Positions 16,352-24,017 of a stretch of DNA of 29,556 nt are shown here, in pieces; positions within the stretch are counted from its first letter, which is position 1; every line of letters starts with the position of its first letter. Source of the stretch: Atopobiaceae bacterium (GTDB lineage: Bacteria > Actinomycetota > Coriobacteriia > Coriobacteriales > Atopobiaceae); assembly GCA_017510875.1 (NCBI GenBank), contig JAFWLX010000005.1:1-29556 (forward strand), given 5' to 3'. The position numbers and the translations under genes are program-made. The notes under the pieces were generated by a model. The model saw only the letters and a list, made by a program, of their open reading frames with translations, did not search any database and was not told the DNA's origin.

Positions 16352-17770
16352 ATGCGTTCCCGTACAGGCGACGGGCTGGCTCCTAGCCTCTGCAACATCT
16401 TTGGCACGCTGCTCATCGTTGCGGTCTTTGCGCTTATCTTGCCGCTGGCTGTTCCGCAGCTTTTGGGCTATCAGGTCTTTGACGTGGTCAGTGGCAGCAT
16501 GGAGCCAGCCATCCCTACCGGCAGTGCCATCTACGTGCGCGCCGTTGAGCCCCAAGATGTGCAAGAGGACGAGATTATCGCCTTTCATGAGGACGATGCC
16601 GTGGTGGCGCATCGCGTGCTGGCTAATCGCACCTCGTTGGGCGAGTTTGTAACCAAAGGCGACGCCAACAATGTGGAGGATCTGGCTCCCATTCCCTACG
16701 ATGCGCTGATAGGCAAAGTGGTCATGACCATACCCGCACTGGGGATGTTTATGGCGCTGTACACAAGTACCGTGGGAAAGGTCTATCTGTTTTTGACCTT
16801 GGCCTGCGGTGTCATGCTCAACATGCTGGCCGATCGCATGCGTACGGCCAACTTGATGCGCGAACGTAACTTAGGGCAAAGACTAGAGAATGATGAATCT
16901 ATCGCCAACACCTCTGACAAGGTTATGGTAGAGGATGAGCCGGTTGGCACTCCCTCTGATGAGCTCAGCAGCCCCGCTACGGCCGAGCCGTCCAGCCCGC
17001 GTTCTAGGGGATGGCTGCGCACGGTTCTTATAGGCGTGCTTGCTTTGGTGTTCTTTGGCTCGCTTGGCGTGGTCTTGTTTGTCAAGCACCAGTATCACGT
17101 GAGCGATGAGACCTACGAGGCTGCGGCGCAAAGCTACACCACCGTGCAAGCCGGTGGCACCATGGCGCCCATTGTGGTGGACTTTGACAGCCTGCGCGCC
17201 GCGAACGAGGACGTGGTGGGCTGGATTTATTGTCCCGATAGCAGGATCAACTACCCGGTTCTGCAGGGTGAGACCAACGACACCTATCTGCGCCACGACT
17301 ACTTAGGCGACTATAACATCAATGGATCGGTGTTTGTGGACTGCGACAACGCTCCGGGATTCACAGATGCTAACACTATCATCTATGGCCACCATATGAA
17401 CGAGGGTGCCATGTTTGCCACGCTCGACCAATGGGCCAACCAGGAGTTCTACGAGAGCCATCCGGTCATGTGGCTGCTCACTCCCGAGCAGGACTATCAA
17501 GTTGTGCTGGTAAGCGGCCACCATACAAGCGCTAGCTCGAACATGTACGACATCTATCGGGAGCACGACGAGCGCTTTGCGCGGTTCCTTCAAGAGGCGG
17601 CATCGCTCAGCGATTTCAAGCCGCTTGAGCAGGCTACCCTCAATCTGGACCGCAACTACATCATGCTTACCACCTGCGCCTACATCTTTGACAACGCCCG
17701 CTACGTGCTTCATGGAAAACTGGTGCCCGTTGACAGCGCTGGCGGCAAGCCCAAGGCGGCCTCAAAGTAG
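16352..17770 (+). CDS. SipW-type signal peptidase fused to class B sortase
   Basis: Bifunctional membrane enzyme of 472 residues. The N-terminal half (about 1-165) is a SipW/ER-type signal peptidase: membrane segment 12-36, SGSMEP with nucleophile Ser49, VVAHRVL with His87 in place of the bacterial lysine, TKGDANNVED with Asp104, and a second membrane segment near 141-160. A polar, Ser/Glu/Pro-rich linker (165-220) should be cytosolic. A third membrane segment (222-244) leads to a class B sortase: IIYGHHMNEGAMF with His347, LTTCAYIFDNARYVLHGKL with Cys442 and Arg450. Both active sites thus face outward. The ATG at 16352 has GAGAGG upstream; ATG 16337 and GTG 16310 are alternatives, the latter lying inside the hairpin. 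Likely role: mature the TasA-like precursors and attach a partner such as the VKTGD protein. The fusion is one uninterrupted frame. Confidence 0.9.
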   Translation: MRSRTGDGLAPSLCNIFGTLLIVAVFALILPLAVPQLLGYQVFDVVSGSMEPAIPTGSAIYVRAVEPQDVQEDEIIAFHEDDAVVAHRVLANRTSLGEFVTKGDANNVEDLAPIPYDALIGKVVMTIPALGMFMALYTSTVGKVYLFLTLACGVMLNMLADRMRTANLMRERNLGQRLENDESIANTSDKVMVEDEPVGTPSDELSSPATAEPSSPRSRGWLRTVLIGVLALVFFGSLGVVLFVKHQYHVSDETYEAAAQSYTTVQAGGTMAPIVVDFDSLRAANEDVVGWIYCPDSRINYPVLQGETNDTYLRHDYLGDYNINGSVFVDCDNAPGFTDANTIIYGHHMNEGAMFATLDQWANQEFYESHPVMWLLTPEQDYQVVLVSGHHTSASSNMYDIYREHDERFARFLQEAASLSDFKPLEQATLNLDRNYIMLTTCAYIFDNARYVLHGKLVPVDSAGGKPKAASK

Positions 17771-17777
17771 AGATATC

Positions 17778-17882
17778 GCGTGGAATGGGGGACCGTCCCT
17801 TGATCCACGTTGGCAGGAAAACGATGCGGTTCCATAGCGTCTTTTGCCAACGTGGAATAAGGGACGGTCCCCCATTCCACGC
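17778..17882. repeat. Long imperfect palindrome with GGGGGAC core
   Basis: Two 38-base arms (17778-17815 and 17845-17882) are complementary except for two positions and enclose a 29-base loop. The arm contains TGGGGGACCGTCCC, itself a small palindrome. It sits between the fusion gene and nikR, both on the plus strand, and could terminate transcription. The core resembles two other gene-end palindromes in this window. Confidence 0.85.
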
Positions 17883-17942
17883 TCCAAAACGAGCTACCGT
17901 CCTGTGTTCTATCATGTAGGAACCACACGTAAGGGGGATGCA

Positions 17943-18365
17943 ATGGCAAGCGATTTGGTGAGGTTCTCGGTTGCGATGCCCCAGGGGCTGCTCGACGAGC
18001 TTGATGCGTATGCCAAGCGCCGTGGCGTCAGGCTTAATCGCTCGGAGGCCTTGCGCGATCTGGTGCGCGAGTACCTGGTGGAAGAGGCAACCGTCGCCCC
18101 CGACGAAGAGGTGGCCGGCTCCATCACCATGGTCTACGACCATCACACCCCCGGCCTTGCCGCTCGGCTCGACAAGATTCAGCATCGTCACGCAAGCGAG
18201 GTCATAAGCGTTATGCATGTGCATCTTGACCACGACAGCTGTCTAGAGATTGTGGCCGTGCGTGGCCAAAGCCGCATTGTGCACAACATGGCAGACTGCA
18301 TGCTTGGCCTTAAGGGCGTACGCCACGGCAAGCTCACCTGCGTCGCCGTGTGCCAAGCTGACTGA
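17943..18365 (+). CDS. nikR: Nickel-responsive transcriptional regulator NikR
   Basis: Ribbon-helix-helix repressor that senses nickel and usually controls nickel uptake. The 140-residue length is normal. The N-terminal DNA-binding part reads VRFSVAMPQGLLDELDAYAKRRG, and the C-terminal ACT-like domain carries the nickel ligands in the family spacing: His81, His92, His94 and Cys100 (HVHLDHDSC). The downstream CLEIVAVRG is also conserved. The ATG at 17943 follows AAGGGGG. No nickel transporter or nickel enzyme gene is visible here, so it acts on a target elsewhere or is placed here by chance. It is separated from the fusion gene by a long palindrome. Confidence 0.95.
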   Translation: MASDLVRFSVAMPQGLLDELDAYAKRRGVRLNRSEALRDLVREYLVEEATVAPDEEVAGSITMVYDHHTPGLAARLDKIQHRHASEVISVMHVHLDHDSCLEIVAVRGQSRIVHNMADCMLGLKGVRHGKLTCVAVCQAD

Positions 18366-18391
18366 GTCAAGGGGACAGGTCGTTTGACTCA
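18363..18391. repeat. GGGGAC-containing palindrome at the end of nikR
   Basis: TGAGTCAA (18363-18370) and TTGACTCA (18384-18391) form an 8-bp stem around GGGGACAGGT. The left arm includes the nikR stop codon. It could be a terminator or a small REP-type element. Confidence 0.6.
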
Positions 18392-18425
18392 TGCTCTCTG
18401 GACTGCATCGGATGGACGCTTACTC

Positions 18426-18431
18426 TATACT
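18426..18431 (+). promoter_or_regulatory. Possible -10 box for the FkbH/PIG-L gene
   Basis: TATACT lies 49 bases before the start codon, downstream of the nikR palindrome. No matching -35 box is evident. Confidence 0.25.
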
Positions 18432-18479
18432 TCCCATGAGAAGTAAGGCGGCATCAATGCCAGACCGTTGGAGACGACC

Positions 18480-21400
18480 ATGTTCGAATATGAATACTTT
18501 GACGAGGCACTTGCCGAAGGGCGCGTGGCGCTCCCGGTAAACGAGCCTGCTCCCGATGACTTTGTGAAGTCCTGTGACATCACGTTGGGTCGTACCACTT
18601 GGTGGCGAGAGCACTGTGTGGAGTGCTCGGAGCCTCTGTGTTTTTCAGTCTGTTCGCGGTTTGCCGAGCGTGCTGATGGGCGCTGCCGCCGCTTTGCCTA
18701 TGGAGTGCGGTCTAACCCCGATCCTGCATTCGCGGGCTTTCCAGAACATGCCGAGTTTGAGTTCAAGCCATGGGGCAAGTTAGAGACGATCATCTATCAG
18801 CACATTGTGCCCTTTGAACGTGTTGTTGAGCTCAACCGTGAGCGTGAGAGTCGTTGCGAGCAGCTGCGTGCGCTACGTGCGGCAAACCCCGAGGAGTGGA
18901 CGCAAGACCGCTGGGAGAGCGAGCATCCTCCTTATGGGGACATGCTTGGAGACGCAGAGCACCCTTCGGTTGGCGCGCAGACCGATACGTTCCTCTTTCA
19001 GATATACGCACACGATGACAAGCCCTACGCCTTGTCCTTTGAAGTCACTACACTGCGCAAGCTCGTCATGCGCCGAACGATGGAAGTAAAGCCTGGGTAC
19101 AACCAGTTCATTATTAAACTGCCTGTCAATACGGGCGTTCGCAAGGATAGCACGCAGGATAACGACTTGCTGCTGGCCCGCATAACCGCGCAGAACGACG
19201 CGTGCGCACACATCACCGTTCTTGCTGCCGAGTTCGTAGTGATGGAGCCGTCTCAGGTTGCTGACCCCAAGCCCATTCCAGAGAAGCCCGCCGATAAGGT
19301 TAAGTGCGTCTGCTGGGATTTGGACAACACCGTATGGGAAGGCACGCTCATTGAGACTGACCCTAGCACGCTCAAGCTGCGCGACGGCGTCCTTGAAACC
19401 ATAAAGGAACTTGATGCGCGCGGCATCGTGCAGTGCGTCGTGAGCAAAAATGAGGAGAAAGACGTTCGTCCCGTGCTCGAGCGCTTGGGCATTGCCGACC
19501 TGTTTGTCTATATCATCGCAAACTGGTCGTCAAAGAGCAGCAACATCCGCATGGCGTGCGAATGGCTGAACATCGGGTTGGATACCTTTGCGCATGTGGA
19601 TGACCAGGCGTTCGAGCGCAGCGAGATTTCGGAAACGCTGCCATGTGTGCGCGTATATGACGAGAACTCACTTGCCCAGATGTTGGAAAGTGAGCCTTTT
19701 GATGTGCCCGTGACCGCAGAGTCAAGGCAACGGCGCGCCATGTATCAAGAGGAGGCAACGCGTCATGACGTTGCCGCCAGCTTTGCGGGCAACAACACCG
19801 AGTTCTTACGCATGTGCCAGATGCAGCTTAGTTTGTTCAACCCAGTCGAGCCCACGCAGGTCAAGCGATCTTTTGAGCTCGTGCAGCGCACCAACCAGCT
19901 TAACCTAAGCGGTCGTCGCTACGAGGAGGATGACCTCAGAGAAATACTCAAAAAGCTGGGAAAACGTGCACTGGCGGCAACTGCAAGCGACCGCTTTGGC
20001 AGCTACGGCCAGATTGCCTACTGTGTTATCGAGGCGCTTGGAAACGCCTTGTTCGTGCGTGAATTTGCGATGTCCTGTCGCGTTATGGGCAAGGGTATCG
20101 AGATGGCGTTCCTGTCTTGGCTGATACGCCGCGCAAACTCGTTGGGTCTAGAGTATGTGGTGTTCAAGGGCGTGCGGACTAATCTTAACGGGCTGCTTGT
20201 GCGCACGCTTTTGGAGGCGGGCCTCACTGATTTCGCCATTGACGAGGGCCAGATCTTGCTTGCCGTACGGACAGATGACGTGCTGCAGGACCTGGATATC
20301 GTCGAGCTCGATGAATCAAATCTTTCACCTATCGAGCTTTTCGACCTGTCATGGGAAGACGATGAGGGCTTCCCCTACATCCTCTCTGCTACTGAGCGCG
20401 AGCTGTTTGGCGGATGTATTGCCGAGAGACAAAACCTGGCTGCCGAGGTGCAGCGACTGCAGGGTGAAGTCGTGGGACTGCAGGGCGAGGTTGGCGCGTT
20501 GCACGCAGAAATCGATGGGGTCTACAATTCCAAGACGATGAAGGCGGGACGTCTGGTGACGTATGTGCCCCGCGTGGTTCGCGATGCGCTCGGAAGGCTG
20601 CGTGGGCTGGGTGGAGATGACTCCGCAGAAGTTGCCAACCAGGCAGAGCCAGTCTTGCAAAGCGAGCAAGAGCTGTCAGAACAGCCAGCGGCCGCAGCGG
20701 CAGACGAGCCCATCGCTTCAGGCGAGGAAGGCGGGCGCACCGCTATTCCAGTTGGCGCTGCTATGACTGCATTTTCAATAGACGACGCTCCGCGCGACTT
20801 CTTGTTCTTCGTGCCTCACCAGGATGATGAGATGCTGACGTTTGGCATTGGCATTATTCAGGCCGTTCGCGCCGGGCACCGTGTGCATGTCATCCTGTGC
20901 ACTGATGGCGGGCTCGACGGCACGCGAGTGCGCTTGGCCTCGGGTGGGGAATGCGAGCTCAATACGCTTGAAGGCGGAAAGTACCGTCTTCACGACGACC
21001 CTCATCGCTACACGTTTGACGTCGAAGAGTTTTCGGCCTTGCGTGATGCGGAGTTCCGCGCCAGCTGCGAGCGGATGGGGGTGCTGCCCTGTCGGATTCA
21101 CATCTTCCCAGACCGCGCGAAGGACGGGTATCTGACAAGCGAGCAGGCTGTCCGCACTATCGAATCTTACTTGGCGTTGTTCCCCGACGCTGTCGTTGTT
21201 ACCGAGGTGCCCAATGACTACCCCGTCTATGATCCCATTGCCGATATAGAAGGACGGTTGGCTCCCGGTCCGCATTGGTACCATCTCGATCACCAAACCC
21301 TTGGGCGTGGGGCGCTCAAGCTCTTTGAAGAGGGACGCATTGGCGAGGTGCACTTCTTTGCTGACCCTTATCACAAGCCGCACATCGACGAAGTCTCATC

Positions 21401-21599
21401 GGAAGAGGTCTATGAGACCATCAGGCCATCCGAGGACGAGAAGGCACAGCTGTTGCAGGCCTTGGAGGTGTATCGCACCTGGAAGCCCGAAAACAATCAG
21501 TTTGCCATTGGTTGGCACAGCGCCCATGAGATCTTCCCCACCGTCACGGAAGACTTCAACAACTATCGCTACAGCCTAAAACGGGACGCACGGGAGTAA
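18480..21599 (+). CDS. FkbH-like HAD/GNAT protein fused to PIG-L (LmbE) deacetylase
   Basis: Large predicted carbohydrate-modifying enzyme, 1039 residues, without signal peptide. Parts in order: a Cys-rich N-terminal section with CxxCx4CxxxC spacing (Cys46, 49, 54, 58, plus Cys69); a beta-rich domain to about 260; an FkbH-type HAD domain with CVCWDLDNTVWEGT (Asp280, Asp282) and VSKNEE; a GNAT-like acyltransferase region (about 470-620); a coiled coil (about 650-685); an Ala/Glu-rich linker; and a PIG-L domain from about 760 with FVPHQDDEML (His780, Asp782, Asp783) and HLDH (His935, His938) as probable zinc ligands. FkbH proteins load or modify acyl groups; PIG-L proteins remove N-acetyl groups from amino sugars. 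The pairing suggests tailoring of a surface glycan. GGAG precedes ATG 18480. No glycosyltransferases are adjacent. Confidence 0.85.
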   Translation: MFEYEYFDEALAEGRVALPVNEPAPDDFVKSCDITLGRTTWWREHCVECSEPLCFSVCSRFAERADGRCRRFAYGVRSNPDPAFAGFPEHAEFEFKPWGKLETIIYQHIVPFERVVELNRERESRCEQLRALRAANPEEWTQDRWESEHPPYGDMLGDAEHPSVGAQTDTFLFQIYAHDDKPYALSFEVTTLRKLVMRRTMEVKPGYNQFIIKLPVNTGVRKDSTQDNDLLLARITAQNDACAHITVLAAEFVVMEPSQVADPKPIPEKPADKVKCVCWDLDNTVWEGTLIETDPSTLKLRDGVLETIKELDARGIVQCVVSKNEEKDVRPVLERLGIADLFVYIIANWSSKSSNIRMACEWLNIGLDTFAHVDDQAFERSEISETLPCVRVYDENSLAQMLESEPFDVPVTAESRQRRAMYQEEATRHDVAASFAGNNTEFLRMCQMQLSLFNPVEPTQVKRSFELVQRTNQLNLSGRRYEEDDLREILKKLGKRALAATASDRFGSYGQIAYCVIEALGNALFVREFAMSCRVMGKGIEMAFLSWLIRRANSLGLEYVVFKGVRTNLNGLLVRTLLEAGLTDFAIDEGQILLAVRTDDVLQDLDIVELDESNLSPIELFDLSWEDDEGFPYILSATERELFGGCIAERQNLAAEVQRLQGEVVGLQGEVGALHAEIDGVYNSKTMKAGRLVTYVPRVVRDALGRLRGLGGDDSAEVANQAEPVLQSEQELSEQPAAAAADEPIASGEEGGRTAIPVGAAMTAFSIDDAPRDFLFFVPHQDDEMLTFGIGIIQAVRAGHRVHVILCTDGGLDGTRVRLASGGECELNTLEGGKYRLHDDPHRYTFDVEEFSALRDAEFRASCERMGVLPCRIHIFPDRAKDGYLTSEQAVRTIESYLALFPDAVVVTEVPNDYPVYDPIADIEGRLAPGPHWYHLDHQTLGRGALKLFEEGRIGEVHFFADPYHKPHIDEVSSEEVYETIRPSEDEKAQLLQALEVYRTWKPENNQFAIGWHSAHEIFPTVTEDFNNYRYSLKRDARE

Positions 21600-21636
21600 G
21601 CTGGCCAAAGATTTAGCGTCATGTGAGAAACCCACA

Positions 21637-21990
<354 letters not shown>

Positions 21991-22003
21991 ATCACAGTGC
22001 TCA

Positions 22004-22582
22004 CTAGCTGTCTTGATTCCCCCAAGTGGACAGCCATTCATAGAGCCACTCAGTATCGCTTGCCGCATCGCGAGTGGTACTCGTGCTCCTTGCTCTTCCG
22101 CTTCTGAGGAGCTCCGTCATCCCTTGGGGAGACTTTGCCTCAAGAGGGGCGTGGCTTGCGAGGCGCGCGTCGGTAGTCACTAGGTAGTTTGCATGGGCAC
22201 GCTGGCAGGCGGCGAGGACGAGGTCGTCCTCGAGGTCGTCATGTCCATCCCTGAATGCGCAGGCTAGGTCGACATCGTTGCGGTCGCAGGGAATGGCAGT
22301 CGCAATCCTTCGCATGATGTCAACGAAATCCCAGGCCATGCGTTTGATGGCCAGCGCGTCCATCTCCGTCAGCGGCCTTGATTGGCGAATCCACCGCTTG
22401 TTGTCGCTCCGCACCTTTTGATACACGTCGAGAAGGGCATGCGACGGGTAGGCGAGCGAGGCGCTCGCCGCCTCCGCTGCTTCTATGAGCTCCGCCGCAG
22501 CGGTCCCTCCAGGCCGGTGAGGAAGGAAGAGGTCAAGCCATACGTTGGTGTCAAGCAGGAGTATGGGTGGGTTACTCGGCAT
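22004..22582 (-). CDS. PIN-domain ribonuclease toxin (VapC-like)
   Basis: Probable toxin of a type II toxin-antitoxin pair; PIN nucleases cleave RNA with Mg2+ held by acidic residues. The 192-residue protein shows LLLDTNVWLDLFL with Asp11, DLEDDLVLAAC with Asp119/Asp120 and VTTDARL with Asp138. The mid-domain acid is less obvious (Asp52 in ALLDVYQKV). The ATG at 22582 overlaps the antitoxin stop by 11 bases and has GAGGACGG upstream; longer frames start inside the antitoxin gene and are unlikely. The C-terminus runs up to the group II intron remnant, so the last residues could be altered by that insertion. Confidence 0.85.
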   Translation of the reverse strand: MPSNPPILLLDTNVWLDLFLPHRPGGTAAAELIEAAEAASASLAYPSHALLDVYQKVRSDNKRWIRQSRPLTEMDALAIKRMAWDFVDIMRRIATAIPCDRNDVDLACAFRDGHDDLEDDLVLAACQRAHANYLVTTDARLASHAPLEAKSPQGMTELLRSGRARSTSTTRDAASDTEWLYEWLSTWGNQDS

Positions 22583-22955
22583 GCCAGTCACCGTCCTCGC
22601 GCGACTCATCAAGGTAGTCCTCATACACGAGGTCATCGAGCTCGGCGGACGAGAGAGGAACATAGGTGCTTGGATCGAGCCCGGCGGCACGCTCGAAGTC
22701 CATCTGACGGGACTGGATGAGGCTCACTGCGCCTGGATGCTCGGATACGTCCGCAACCGCGGGCACGGTACCTGCAGCGGGCGGACTGGCCAGCGCCCTC
22801 ACGACCTGTTCGAGGGCGACCTCCCCAAGAGAGATCTTTGCCCAAAGCGCCCTGATGAGCTCCGAAGGAGAGACGCCATAGAGGTCGAGCACAGAGTCTC
22901 CCGCCGCTTTGACCTCCGGGTTCAGGCGAACATTGAGCTGTGCTGAAGCTGCCAT
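22572..22955 (-). CDS. Ribbon-helix-helix antitoxin (RelB/DinJ-like)
   Basis: Probable antitoxin of the adjacent PIN toxin, 127 residues. The N-terminus has the RelB/DinJ-type ribbon-helix-helix signature: LNVRLNPEVKAAGDSVLDLYG followed by VSPSELIRALWAKI. The C-terminal half, rich in acidic residues (SSAELDDLVYEDYLDES), is the likely toxin-binding tail. AGAGG precedes the start. A perfect 10-bp inverted repeat lies 16-39 bases upstream and is the likely operator for autoregulation by the antitoxin or complex. The combination of a RelB-like antitoxin with a PIN toxin is a mixed but known type of pairing. Confidence 0.85.
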   Translation of the reverse strand: MAASAQLNVRLNPEVKAAGDSVLDLYGVSPSELIRALWAKISLGEVALEQVVRALASPPAAGTVPAVADVSEHPGAVSLIQSRQMDFERAAGLDPSTYVPLSSAELDDLVYEDYLDESREDGDWHAE

Positions 22956-22970
22956 CGATACCTCTTTTCA

Positions 22971-22994
22971 TGCTGCTACACCTATGTAGCAGCA
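22971..22994 (-). promoter_or_regulatory. Operator-like palindrome of the toxin-antitoxin operon
   Basis: TGCTGCTACA (22971-22980) and TGTAGCAGCA (22985-22994) are perfect inverted arms separated by 4 bases, just upstream of the antitoxin start. Position and symmetry fit a ribbon-helix-helix autorepressor site. Confidence 0.6.
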
Positions 22995-23153
22995 TGATAA
23001 CATATGCTAGCAATACAAGGCATGAGTCGCTAGTACTCGTGGACACAAGAACCCGTGCGTGCAGGGACCCTCTACCGTCTAATCGCTCACAACCATCTAC
23101 GAGGCTTTCCCGATTGTCAGAGATCCCTCTGCTTTACTCTGTGACATAGAAAG

Positions 23154-23208
23154 GGGCCGTGGTTTTCTCGGCTGTACAATTTGTTGCCAGCCAGCAAAAC
23201 CACGGCCC
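23154..23208 (-). terminator. Long stem-loop downstream of the GH1 remnant
   Basis: GGGCCGTGGTTTT (23154-23166) and AAAACCACGGCCC (23196-23208) form a perfect 13-bp stem; the loop has further GGCTG/CAGCC pairing. It lies 33 bases after the stop of the GH1 fragment on the minus strand and is followed there by CCTTTCT. It is probably the retained terminator of the former sugar gene. Confidence 0.6.
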
Positions 23209-23240
23209 AGCTCAAAGCGTTTCCACAGGTCAAAAGGCGC

Positions 23241-23410
23241 TAGCCCAGATTAGCCCCGTTGCTCGCGATGATGCGCTGATAGTCGTAGAAGCTGTCCTTA
23301 CGAGCGCGGTGCAGGTCGCCCGAGCCGTCATCGTGCTTGTCCACGTAGATGAAGCCATAGCGCTTGCGCATCTCGCCCGTCCCGGCGCTGACGATGTCGA
23401 TGGGTCCCCA
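23241..23410 (-). pseudogene. C-terminal fragment of GH1 6-phospho-beta-glucosidase
   Basis: The minus strand encodes the last 56 residues of a GH1 enzyme: WGPIDIVSAGTGEMRKRYG, then FIYVDKHDDGSGDLHRARK and DSFYDYQRIIASNG, ending at the stop at 23241-23243. These match the C-terminus of 6-phospho-beta-glucosidases (WGPID.VSA.TGEM.KRYGFIYVD, then KKSF.WY). Upstream of 23410 the frame runs into unrelated sequence, so about 400 N-terminal residues, including the catalytic acids, are missing. Confidence 0.85.
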
Positions 23411-23636
23411 CCGTGTTGGACGAGGCGCCGACTATAGCCAGGTAGAGGGGGAGTGCGACGTTTCCGCCCTCGTGGGTGGCTAGTAGGTATTTGGAGAAGT
23501 GAGCCTGTTCCATTCCGGTGAAACGTGACGTGAGTGGTCCCAGCACAAAGAGCGCGAGCAGGTACATCATCAGCACGTACCCGACGATGGGAAGCACTCC
23601 CATATCCAGTTGTTGTATCCAATGCCATTGGATCAA
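23411..23636 (-). pseudogene. Fragment of an AEC-type permease
   Basis: A frame beginning near 23636 encodes membrane-like sequence: LDMGVLPIVGYVLMMYLLAL, then FVLGPLTSRFTGMEQAHFSK and YLLATHEGGNVALPLYL, breaking off around SSNTV where the GH1 fragment begins in another frame. The order (helix, short loop, ATxEGGxxxxPLY helix) is like auxin-efflux-carrier family permeases. Only about 75 residues remain, against more than 300 in the family. No proper start site is seen. Assignment by pattern memory only. Confidence 0.45.
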
Positions 23637-23710
23637 GGCATATCAACCATTGGACTTTGTATGGCTCTCCCATGCGGGCTTACCACAGGAACAAAAGGTG
23701 GCTATACGCA

Positions 23711-23747
23711 AAAGCCGGCATGAGGACTCTTGTGTCCCCATGCCGGC
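23711..23747 (-). terminator. Rho-independent terminator, minus strand
   Basis: GCCGGCATG (23714-23722) pairs with CATGCCGGC (23739-23747), extended by GGAC/GTCC inside. Read on the minus strand it is followed by TTTTG. It lies just downstream of the C-terminal remnant at 23766-23930. Confidence 0.6.
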
Positions 23748-23765
23748 GTCGTTCTATTGAGTTCT

Positions 23766-23930
23766 TTAGTCGGTCAGGTCAGCATCGTTGGTAGCGGAAT
23801 CTGTGGTATCGCCAACAAAGACATTGCCACATCTTCGTTTTTGCCACTTTGGCCACATCATGCAAACACAATCCGCCCCGCAGGCTAGACCGAGCATCGG
23901 TGATATGCCTGAAGCATATACATTGAGCAT
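23766..23930 (-). pseudogene. C-terminal remnant of an unidentified membrane protein
   Basis: A 54-codon minus-strand frame ends at 23766 and is followed by a good terminator. It encodes a hydrophobic stretch, a basic turn (MMWPKWQKRR) and a polar tail (NVFVGDTTDSATNDADLTD), as at the end of a transporter. There is no ribosome site before its ATG, so it is more likely the tail of a deleted gene than a small gene. Family not recognised. Confidence 0.35.
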
Positions 23931-23937
23931 GGTCAAT
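23922..23937. promoter_or_regulatory. Possible operator upstream of the aldo/keto reductase
   Basis: ATTGAGCATGGTCAAT is a 16-base inverted repeat with one mismatched pair, in the AT-rich region about 80 bases before the reductase start. It could bind a dimeric regulator. Confidence 0.3.
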
Positions 23938-24017
23938 GATATTCAACGGGCATTAGTCATCTCGTCTTCGACTTGCTTTAATGGTGCTAGAGGGAATCAT
24001 GCGAGGGAGGACAAGAG

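Noticed and set aside
17943..18365. NikR as regulator of the fibre operon
   Set aside because: Only proximity supports it. No NikR-type operator was recognised near the fibre promoter, and a long palindrome separates the genes.
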